DNA of 5,313 nt from an uncultured Opitutia bacterium. Its GTDB lineage: Bacteria; Verrucomicrobiota; Verrucomicrobiia; Opitutales; UBA953. Made by a program: the position numbers and the translations under genes. Every line of letters starts with the position of its first letter. Within the stretch, counting starts at the first letter, position 1. The stretch lies in contig CAIRWP010000089.1 in the NCBI GenBank assembly GCA_903882335.1, positions 1 through 5,313 on the forward strand. Direction: 5' to 3'. Shown here piece by piece: positions 1 through 5,313 of this stretch. The notes under the pieces are model-generated. The model searched no databases. It was not told the DNA's origin and saw nothing but the letters and a program-made list of their open reading frames with translations.

Positions 1-387
1 GCGCTCACGCACCTCGGCCGGCTCGACGGACAGATCGCCAAAGCCAACCGCAACAAGAGCCTCACCTGGGATTTCCTCACCGCCAAGCCGGAGGCGCTCG
101 GGAAGTTCACCGAAGGCGTCGAGGCGGAGGAACTCCGTCGCGCCTGGACTTACCTCGACGCAGCCGCACCGCTGCTCGCGGCGATCGCCACCGATGACGT
201 GAGGGAGGAACTGACCTTGGGCGCCGACCTCGCCCGGGCCGGCCTGCATCGCGCCGAAGGCAAGGCCCTGTCTCGCCGGGAGCGCAGCGCCTTGATCGAG
301 CGTTATCAGGCGGCTTGGCTCAAGCGGGCGCGACCCGGCGGTCTCGACGAAAGCGTCGCTGCTTTGTTCGGTGAGCCGACCGGTTGA
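1..387 (+). CDS. C-terminal fragment of a probable glycoside hydrolase (GH20-like tail), 5' end outside window
   Basis: An open frame runs from base 1 to the TGA at 385-387, giving 128 residues with no stop, so the start lies upstream of the window. The fragment looks entirely helical, rich in Ala, Leu, Arg and Glu. It ends in a segment containing W-L-K-R-A-R-P-G-G-L-D-E-S. From memory, a Trp followed by R-x-R-P-G-G-L-x-x-S near the C-terminus is typical of the helical tail of some bacterial GH20 beta-N-acetylhexosaminidases and related glycosidases. No catalytic residues are in the visible part, so the family is tentative. An internal ATG does not exist before the GTG at 199, which is not a credible start because the coding character continues upstream of it. 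The gene ends 49 bases before the first CotH gene on the same strand. Whether it shares a transcript with that gene cannot be decided from sequence. Confidence 0.5.
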   Translation, partial: ALTHLGRLDGQIAKANRNKSLTWDFLTAKPEALGKFTEGVEAEELRRAWTYLDAAAPLLAAIATDDVREELTLGADLARAGLHRAEGKALSRRERSALIERYQAAWLKRARPGGLDESVAALFGEPTG

Positions 388-415
388 TCCGGTGCGGGAA
401 CATCGGCGGGCGGAC

Positions 416-427
416 GGGGTTAACTAG
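416..427 (+). promoter_or_regulatory. 12-base element, copy 1, upstream of first CotH gene
   Basis: The sequence GGGGTTAACTAG occurs here, nine bases before the ATG at 437. An 11-of-12 match, GGGGTTGACTAG, occurs at 2086-2097 upstream of the second CotH gene. It is an A/T-richer patch within very GC-rich DNA. It overlaps an 8-base palindrome, AACTAGTT, at 422-429. It could be part of a promoter, an operator, or a remnant of the duplication that produced the two CotH genes. It is too close to the ATG to act as a -35 box unless transcription starts inside the gene. Confidence 0.3.
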
Positions 428-436
428 TTTGACCGC

Positions 437-2032
437 ATGCGAACCTCGACGCTCATGGCCGGACTGTTGCTTGGGGCGACCGCACCCGCGGCGACCCCGG
501 GCGACGCCCTGTTCGCCGGGGAGGTGCCGGTCATCGGGCTGGCGATCCCGCCCGATGGCCTGCAGAAGCTCGCGAAAGACGCCCGGACGTTCGTCGAATT
601 CACCTTGCAGGAGCCAGGCCAGAAGGCGCTCGAGCATTGCTCCATCAAACTGAAGGGCACCCACGGCAGCTTCCGGCAGATCAACGACGCGCGCCCGGGT
701 TTCTCCATCCGCACGGCCAAGACGACCGACCAGGCCTTCCACGGACTCACGAAGTTCCAGCTGAATAACTGCGCCCAGGACGGGACGATGATCCATGAGC
801 AGCTCGCCGGCGAGATCGCCCGGGCCGCCGGCGTGCCAGCCTCCCGCTGCACCCATGCTTACGTGTCGATGAACGGCAAGTTACTCGGGGTCTATGTGCT
901 GAAGGAAGGCTTCGATGCCGATTTCCTGCGGCCGTTTTTCCCGGACACGCGCGGTCACCTGTACGACGGCGGGCTGCACACCGACATCCACCCGGGGCTC
1001 GAATTGGACAAGGGCGACCCGAAGGACAAGAACCGGATCACCGAGTTCTCCCAGGCGCTCCGGGAAGGCGACCCGGCCAAGCGGCGCGACCGGCTGGGCC
1101 GCATCCTGGATATCGACGCCTACCTGCGGCACCTGGCGGTCGAAAACATCCTAGTCCACGGCGACGGCTACTCCTACCGCGCGAACAACTACCGCGTGTA
1201 CGAGGACCCCACCGCCGGGAAGTTCACCTTCATCCTCCATGGCATGGACAACGTCTTCGGGGTCGACTCCTGGGGCCAGAGCTCGCCCCGCGCCTATGTG
1301 TTCGCGTCACCCGCGGTCGCGCCGCTCTACCCCGGCGCCAGCGTGACCGCGGTCGCGCAGGCCCTCTGGGGAGACAAGCAGGACGCCGCTTTGCGCGAAC
1401 GTTTCCGCCGGCAGGCCCGGGTCGTCTACGACCAGGCGATCAAAGGCCGCGACTGGCCGAAGCGCGCGGAGGAAATCACCGCCAACCTGAAGGCCCGGCT
1501 GCTCCCACTCGATGCCCAGGAGGCCGGGCGGGCCGAACGGCGCGGACGCGAGGGCGTGGCGCAGGTACGCCGCCGGATGGAGATCGTCCGGACGCAATTC
1601 GAGGATGCGGCCACGCTCGACGCGCCGGGCGGGACCGTCGGCCTCGGTGCCTACCTCTGGAATTTCGCCGCCGACCGCGGGGAGTTGCGCGAGACCAAGC
1701 TCGACGGACGCGACTGCCTGCACCTCCGGAAGACCGCGCCCGGCGGGCAGGTCGACGCCCGCCTGCCGCTGGCGCTGGAGCCGGGACGTTATCGGCTGAC
1801 CGCGACCGTGCGGACGCGCGGGATCGCCGGCGGCGCCGGCTTCCGGCTGCGCCTCGGAGGCGAGGGTGACCGGAAAGACCTGCCCGCGCTCTCCGGCGAC
1901 CGCGATTGGCAGGAGGCCGCTTTGGATTTCACCGTGGCCGGAGGCGATCCGGCGCTGGTGCTTGAGCTCCGAGCCGAAGCCGGCGAGGCTTGGGTCGACC
2001 GCGAGAAGCTCCGGCTCACCCGCCTGCCGTGA
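437..2032 (+). CDS. Secreted CotH kinase family protein, paralogue 1
   Basis: A 531-residue CotH-family protein. The start is fixed at ATG 437 because an in-frame TAG lies at 425-427 with no other start between. Residues 1 to about 20 (Arg near the N-terminus, then a Leu/Ala/Gly-rich core) look like a Sec signal peptide, implying a periplasmic or surface location. The CotH fold spans roughly residues 25-390. Visible family landmarks are C-S-I-K-L-K-G (C68), K-F-Q-L-N-N (from K106), L-K-E-G (K156, E157), D-I-D-A-Y, H-G-D-G-Y with D243, N-N-Y-R, and H-G-M-D-N-V-F-G with D271. By analogy with Bacillus CotH, an atypical protein kinase with two active-site aspartates, D243 and D271 would be the catalytic and metal-binding pair. 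From about residue 396 a separate domain rich in predicted beta strands begins, resembling a carbohydrate-binding-type sandwich. Compared with paralogue 2 it carries about 17 extra residues after the F-G of the second motif. Kinase activity and substrate are not shown by the sequence. No Shine-Dalgarno sequence is present. Confidence 0.88.
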   Translation: MRTSTLMAGLLLGATAPAATPGDALFAGEVPVIGLAIPPDGLQKLAKDARTFVEFTLQEPGQKALEHCSIKLKGTHGSFRQINDARPGFSIRTAKTTDQAFHGLTKFQLNNCAQDGTMIHEQLAGEIARAAGVPASRCTHAYVSMNGKLLGVYVLKEGFDADFLRPFFPDTRGHLYDGGLHTDIHPGLELDKGDPKDKNRITEFSQALREGDPAKRRDRLGRILDIDAYLRHLAVENILVHGDGYSYRANNYRVYEDPTAGKFTFILHGMDNVFGVDSWGQSSPRAYVFASPAVAPLYPGASVTAVAQALWGDKQDAALRERFRRQARVVYDQAIKGRDWPKRAEEITANLKARLLPLDAQEAGRAERRGREGVAQVRRRMEIVRTQFEDAATLDAPGGTVGLGAYLWNFAADRGELRETKLDGRDCLHLRKTAPGGQVDARLPLALEPGRYRLTATVRTRGIAGGAGFRLRLGGEGDRKDLPALSGDRDWQEAALDFTVAGGDPALVLELRAEAGEAWVDREKLRLTRLP

Positions 2033-2085
2033 GTCCGCGGCGAGACGACGGACCGGTGAATAACTCGGGGCGAAACCCAGCCGTA

Positions 2086-2097
2086 GGGGTTGACTAG
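2086..2097 (+). promoter_or_regulatory. 12-base element, copy 2, upstream of second CotH gene
   Basis: GGGGTTGACTAG here matches 11 of 12 bases of the element at 416-427. It contains TTGACT (2090-2095), five of six bases of the sigma-70 -35 consensus, and sits 32 bases before the GTG at 2130. No convincing -10 box lies 16-18 bases downstream, so a standard promoter is only a possibility. If active, it would allow the second CotH, VTC and DUF4956 genes to be expressed apart from the first CotH gene. The rest of the 97-base gap (2033-2129) holds nothing else I can support. Confidence 0.33.
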
Positions 2098-2129
2098 GCA
2101 ACCGGCCAAAACATCGTCCGACCCACCCC

Positions 2130-3776
2130 GTGCACCACCCCTCCGCGCCAGTCCTTCGACGCCTCGCCGGCCTGCTCGCCGGGAGCCTGGTCGGCTGCCT
2201 GACGCTCCTCGCCACCGCCCACGCCCAGACGGCCCCCGCCGGCCCCACGGCCGTCCCGACGCCCCCCAAGCCGAAAGTCCCGGACCTGCCCAACGACGCC
2301 CTCTTCGCCGGGTTCGTCCCGAAGCTCGAGCTGCTCATCTCGCCCGAGAACATCGATAAGCTCGCGAAGGACCCCAAGAATTTCGTGGAGTGCACCATCA
2401 AGGAGTACGGCGGGCAGACCCTCGAGAAGTGCTCCGTGAAGCTCAAGGGCTCGGCGGGCAGTTTCCGGCAGATCAACGACCCGCGCCCCGGCTTCTCGGT
2501 GCGCACCGACAAGGTGAAGAAGGGGCAGGAGTTGCGCGGGGTCGGTAAGTTCCAGCTGAACAACTTCGCCCAGGACGGGACGATGCTCCACGAGCAGCTC
2601 GCCGGGGAGATGGCGCGCAAGGCCTTCGTGCCGGCCTCGCGCTGTACCCACGCCTACCTGCTGCTGAACGGCAAGGTGCTGGGGACCTACCTGCTGAAGG
2701 AGGGCTTCAACGACGAGTTCCTGAAATACTTCTTCAAGGACACGCGGGGCCATCTCTACGACGGCGGCTTCGTCAGCGAGGTCAACCCGAACTCCGAGTG
2801 CGACCGCGGCAACCCCAACGACAAGACCCGGCTGCTGGAGCTCATCGGCGCGTGCAACGAGCCCAAGCCGGAGCTGCGCCTGCCCCGGATGGACAAGGTC
2901 CTCGATATCGACGCCTATTTCCGCTACGTCTTCGTCGAGTCCGTGCTGACCCACTGGGACGGTTATTCCTTCAACCGGAACAACTACCGTTTCTACGAAG
3001 ACCCCACGACCGGGAAGTTCCACTTCATCCTGCACGGCATGGACCAGACCTGGGGGGACCCGCGCTGGTATGTCTTCCGCCAGCCCAACGCGATGGTATC
3101 CAACGCGCTCTGGTCGGACCGGGTGATGCGCGAGCGTTTCCGGACGCAGTGTTTCCTCGTGTGGGAGAAGGCGATCCGCCCGGTCGACTGGCCGCGCCGC
3201 GCCGAGCAGGTGGCGGCCGACCTGAAGAGCAAGATCCGCACCTTCGACAAGGCCGATGCCGCCGCGTTCGACAACCGCGGACGGGAAGCCGCCGGCCACA
3301 TCCGCGCCCGCCTCGATGGCGTGAAGGCGCAGATGGAGGATGCGCTCAAGCTGCGGACGCCCGGCGGCAAGATGTCGCTGGGCAAATACGCCTGGGGTCC
3401 CTCCTCGGACAAGGGCGACACCGTCGAAGCCGCCTACTCCGGCCGCGACTGCCTCGTCCTCAAGGTCGGCCCCAACGGCGGCGGCGATTTCCGGCTGCAA
3501 CTTTCCGTCTCGCCCGGCCGCTACCGGCTCGAAGGCAAGATCCAGTACAAGGGCGTGAAGGCCGGCGAAGGCGATGCCAAGGGCGTGCGCCTGCGCAGTT
3601 CCGGCAGCTCGACCGACCCCAAGAACCCCGCCGCCGTCGGCGACGGTACCTGGAAGAGCTTCGCGCAAGAGTTCGCGGTGACCGACGGCGATCCGGTCCT
3701 GATCGCCGAGCTGCGGGGCACCGCCGGCGAAGCGTGGGTCGACCGTAGCTCCCTCACCCTCACCCGCCTGCCCTGA
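2130..3776 (+). CDS. Secreted CotH kinase family protein, paralogue 2
   Basis: A 548-residue CotH-family protein starting at GTG 2130. This is the only standard start codon after the in-frame TGA at 2091-2093, and it gives a good signal peptide: an Arg-bearing N-terminus, a hydrophobic core around residues 12-29 and an A-H-A cleavage site before Q33. A Pro/Ala-rich linker (about 34-54), missing from paralogue 1, follows. The CotH region (about 55-400) contains C-S-V-K-L-K-G (C101), K-F-Q-L-N-N (from K140), L-K-E-G (K190, E191), D-I-D-A-Y, W-D-G-Y with D277, N-N-Y-R, and H-G-M-D with D305. D277 and D305 are 28 residues apart, exactly as in paralogue 1, and are the expected active-site pair by analogy with Bacillus CotH. 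Residues from about 411 to the end form a second, beta-rich domain. The stop lies three bases before the VTC gene, so the two are probably co-transcribed and perhaps translationally coupled. Substrate unknown; an exported protein or surface polymer is plausible. Confidence 0.9.
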   Translation: MHHPSAPVLRRLAGLLAGSLVGCLTLLATAHAQTAPAGPTAVPTPPKPKVPDLPNDALFAGFVPKLELLISPENIDKLAKDPKNFVECTIKEYGGQTLEKCSVKLKGSAGSFRQINDPRPGFSVRTDKVKKGQELRGVGKFQLNNFAQDGTMLHEQLAGEMARKAFVPASRCTHAYLLLNGKVLGTYLLKEGFNDEFLKYFFKDTRGHLYDGGFVSEVNPNSECDRGNPNDKTRLLELIGACNEPKPELRLPRMDKVLDIDAYFRYVFVESVLTHWDGYSFNRNNYRFYEDPTTGKFHFILHGMDQTWGDPRWYVFRQPNAMVSNALWSDRVMRERFRTQCFLVWEKAIRPVDWPRRAEQVAADLKSKIRTFDKADAAAFDNRGREAAGHIRARLDGVKAQMEDALKLRTPGGKMSLGKYAWGPSSDKGDTVEAAYSGRDCLVLKVGPNGGGDFRLQLSVSPGRYRLEGKIQYKGVKAGEGDAKGVRLRSSGSSTDPKNPAAVGDGTWKSFAQEFAVTDGDPVLIAELRGTAGEAWVDRSSLTLTRLP

Positions 3777-3779
3777 CCC

Positions 3780-4523
3780 ATGGACACCGCGGATCGCTTC
3801 GAATACAAGTTCCTCCTGACCCTCGACCAACGGGCGGCCTTGATCGCCAGCCTTGACGGCGAACTCCGCCCGGACACCCAGGGCGGCTCCGACGGCCACT
3901 ACCCGATCGTGAGCCTCTATTACGACTCCCCGGACCGTCGCTGCTACTGGGATAACTGGCGGGGCGTACCTTCGCGCCGGAAACTCCGCGTCCGCGTCTA
4001 CGGCTCCGAGGACGGCGCGATCCGCCCGACGAGCTTCATCGAGGTGAAGCACAAGGCCGACGGCCGCGGCGTGAAGCGCCGGGTGCAGGCCACCCTGACC
4101 CGCGCGCTCGCCCTGGCCGACGGCGCGGCGGATCCGGGCCCGTGGAACCCCGCCGAGGCCCGGACCCTCGCCGAGGTCGGCCGGCTCGTGACGCACGAAG
4201 ATTTCCGACCTGCGTGCGTGATGCGCTACGACCGCCACGCCTTCTTCCTGCATGAGCCGGACCGGGCGCCGGCCGAGGCGCTGCGCGTGACCTTCGACCA
4301 CGATGTGGCTGTGCGTTTCGACGACCTGACGCCGATCACCGACGACCGGCGTTTCCGGCACCTGGTGCTCCCACCCTCCACCTGCATCATGGAGGTCAAA
4401 GGCGCGGGCGCCGTGCCCTACGGGTTCGCCCAAAAACTCACCCAGCTGCGACTATCGCCTCGCAACTTCAGCAAGTACAGCGAGGGTATCCGCCGGTTCG
4501 GACTCCCCGCCCTCGCCGCCTGA
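3780..4523 (+). CDS. VTC domain protein (polyphosphate polymerase-like, triphosphate tunnel fold)
   Basis: A 247-residue protein filled by one VTC domain, the fold of the catalytic part of yeast Vtc4, which makes polyphosphate from ATP inside a tunnel lined with basic and acidic residues. The expected motifs appear in order: R-F-E-Y-K-F (E8, K10), S-L-Y-Y-D-S-P (45-51), R-K-L-R-V-R (R70, R72), F-I-E-V-K-H-K (E88, K90), V-K-R-R (K99-R101), M-R-Y-D-R (R149), R-V-T-F-D (R169), I-M-E-V-K-G (E205, K207) and F-S-K-Y-S (K232). The set appears intact, so the enzyme is probably active. There is no signal peptide or membrane segment and no SPX domain, so it should be cytosolic and needs a separate membrane partner if the product is exported. 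ATG 3780 is the first start after the preceding gene's TGA, which lies in the same frame one codon upstream. Polyphosphate synthesis is the family-based expectation; another phosphotransfer activity on a triphosphate substrate is possible. Confidence 0.9.
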   Translation: MDTADRFEYKFLLTLDQRAALIASLDGELRPDTQGGSDGHYPIVSLYYDSPDRRCYWDNWRGVPSRRKLRVRVYGSEDGAIRPTSFIEVKHKADGRGVKRRVQATLTRALALADGAADPGPWNPAEARTLAEVGRLVTHEDFRPACVMRYDRHAFFLHEPDRAPAEALRVTFDHDVAVRFDDLTPITDDRRFRHLVLPPSTCIMEVKGAGAVPYGFAQKLTQLRLSPRNFSKYSEGIRRFGLPALAA

Positions 4524-4551
4524 CCCCCACCTTCCCTTCCCCCTTCCCGTC
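4524..4551 (+). other. Polypyrimidine spacer before the DUF4956 gene
   Basis: The 28 bases between the VTC stop and the ATG at 4552 are C or T at all but two positions (A4529 and G4549), with three TTCCC words. There is no purine-rich ribosome binding site. The tract could promote initiation by an S1-protein or unstructured-leader route, or it may simply reflect base bias. Confidence 0.5.
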
Positions 4552-5307
4552 ATGCTCCCCTTCCTCGCCCAAGTCGCCCCAGCGACGCCCGTCGCGCCCG
4601 CGCCGGGTTTCTTCGAGACTCTGTTCGGCTCCGCCGCCGCCAAGCCGGGCCCGACCTCCATCCCGGAAATCCTTTTCGCCCTCCTGTTCAGCTTCGCGCT
4701 GAACAGCCTGATCGCCGCCGTCTACAAGCGGACCTACCGCGGCGCCCGCTACTCGCAGGACTACGTGCACACCCTGCTCATCCTCGGCACGGTCGTCACG
4801 ATGGTCATCATGGTCGTGCAGGGTAATTCGGCCACGGCGTTCGGCATGTTCGCGGCCTTCTCGATCATCCGCTTCCGCCGTTCGGTCTCCCAGTCGCGCG
4901 ACATCGGTTTCATCTTCCTCGCCATGGCGACCGGCCTCGCGGTCGGCGCCCAGCAGTACCTCCTGGCCCTGATCACCGTCCCGCTCGTCTGCGCCATCAT
5001 CTGGGCGATCTCCGTGCGCGACCTCTTCGTCGCCCAGCGCAGCTCGCACCTGCTGCGCATCCGGGTGAACAACGACTGCAACTACGACCAGGCCTTCGCC
5101 GAGGTCTTCGCCCGCCACCTCTCCGACCACCAGCTCGCGTCCGTGGAGACCATCCAGGCCGGCATGATGACGGAGCTCGCCTACGAGGTCACGTTGCGCG
5201 ACGCCCGCCAGCTCAACGCCTTCGTCGCCGCCCTGCAGGTGGTCAACGGCAACAACCGCGTACTCGTCACCCGGGCCGCCGAGCAAGGCGAGACCGACTC
5301 CGACTGA
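4552..5307 (+). CDS. DUF4956 family integral membrane protein
   Basis: A 251-residue membrane protein starting at ATG 4552; the next Met is residue 84, so no other ATG is credible. After a Pro/Ala-rich N-terminus, hydrophobic segments lie at about 37-58, 74-90, 95-106, 118-134 and 136-154, giving four or five membrane passes. The diagnostic DUF4956 signature is the stretch around 99-132: G-M-F-A-A-F-S-I-I-R-F-R-R, then R-D-I-G-F-I-F-L-A, then G-L-A-V-G. The R-F-R-R cluster sits at a membrane edge and is well conserved in the family as I recall it. Residues about 165-245 form a soluble, probably cytoplasmic alpha/beta domain. DUF4956 has no established function, but its genes often lie beside VTC-domain and CotH genes, as here. 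The VTC protein lacks its own membrane part, so this protein may anchor it or pass its product across the membrane. That role is inference. It is the last gene of the cluster in view; six bases remain after it. Confidence 0.88.
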   Translation: MLPFLAQVAPATPVAPAPGFFETLFGSAAAKPGPTSIPEILFALLFSFALNSLIAAVYKRTYRGARYSQDYVHTLLILGTVVTMVIMVVQGNSATAFGMFAAFSIIRFRRSVSQSRDIGFIFLAMATGLAVGAQQYLLALITVPLVCAIIWAISVRDLFVAQRSSHLLRIRVNNDCNYDQAFAEVFARHLSDHQLASVETIQAGMMTELAYEVTLRDARQLNAFVAALQVVNGNNRVLVTRAAEQGETDSD

Positions 5308-5313
5308 CGGGCC

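Larger units (their letters stand above)
437..3776 (+). repeat. Tandem gene duplication: two CotH paralogues in direct orientation
   Basis: The genes at 437-2032 and 2130-3776 encode proteins that align along nearly their whole length, from D-A-L-F-A-G near the mature N-terminus to L-T-R-L-P at both C-termini. In the best-conserved block, residues 106-179 of the first and 140-213 of the second, I count 57 of 74 identical residues. DNA identity is also visible, for example the shared TTCCGGCAGATCAACGAC near 671 and 2464. The copies differ in the N-terminal linker, the loop after the H-G-M-D motif and the loop after the Y-D-G-G motif, so the duplication is not recent. Confidence 0.9.

Noticed and set aside
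379..393. A small hairpin (ACCGG, five-base loop, CCGGT) over the stop of the first gene as a terminator
   Set aside because: The stem is only five pairs and no T-run follows. Such short inverted repeats are common in GC-rich DNA.
2033..2053. An inverted repeat (GTCCG and CGGAC) just after the first CotH gene as a terminator
   Set aside because: It has a five-pair stem with an 11-base loop and no T-tract, which is too weak to call.
1307..2620. A 437-codon - strand open frame across the CotH gene junction
   Set aside because: It spans the noncoding gap and two real genes on the other strand and has no recognisable domain.
2798..3748. A 316-codon + strand open frame inside the second CotH gene
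   Set aside because: It is an alternate frame of conserved coding DNA, giving an Arg/Pro-rich translation without motifs.
2094..4433. A 779-codon open frame on the - strand across the second CotH and VTC genes
   Set aside because: It lies wholly opposite two genes with clear family motifs, and its translation is low-complexity Gly/Val/Arg/Glu/Ala-rich. It is a GC-bias shadow.
4468..5286. A 272-codon - strand open frame opposite the DUF4956 gene
   Set aside because: The translation is a Gly/Asp/Glu/Arg-rich mix with no family motif, while the + strand encodes a well-formed membrane protein.

Overview
The window is GC-rich, gene-dense and coded entirely on the + strand. It holds the 3' end of one gene and four complete genes. 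The codon usage, the lack of Shine-Dalgarno sequences and the protein families suggest a high-GC environmental bacterium. A verrucomicrobial (Opitutaceae-like) or planctomycete-like organism is my best guess, but it is an inference without any search. I see no tRNA, rRNA, CRISPR array or mobile element.

Layout: (1) 1-387, the C-terminal 128 residues of a probable glycoside hydrolase (GH20-like tail, tentative). (2) 388-436, a 49-base gap. (3) 437-2032, a secreted CotH-family (spore coat kinase-like) protein. (4) 2033-2129, a 97-base gap. (5) 2130-3776, a second secreted CotH-family protein that is a clear paralogue of the first. (6) 3780-4523, a cytosolic VTC-domain protein of the polyphosphate polymerase / triphosphate-tunnel fold, starting three bases after the stop of the second CotH gene. 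(7) 4552-5307, a DUF4956 integral membrane protein with about four or five membrane segments and a soluble C-terminal domain. Its start is preceded by an almost pure pyrimidine spacer.

The last three genes, and probably the first CotH gene, look like one transcription unit. CotH, VTC and DUF4956 genes recur together in bacteria, but to my knowledge no pathway has been firmly assigned to the set. The predicted locations suggest a layered machine: a cytosolic VTC enzyme makes polyphosphate or a related phosphorylated polymer, DUF4956 is its membrane partner, and the two CotH proteins outside the membrane modify or anchor a product. That model is inference.

The points most worth a second look are the tandem, diverged CotH pair inside a CotH-VTC-DUF4956 cassette, a near-identical 12-base element just upstream of both CotH genes, and the lack of any Shine-Dalgarno signal at all four starts.
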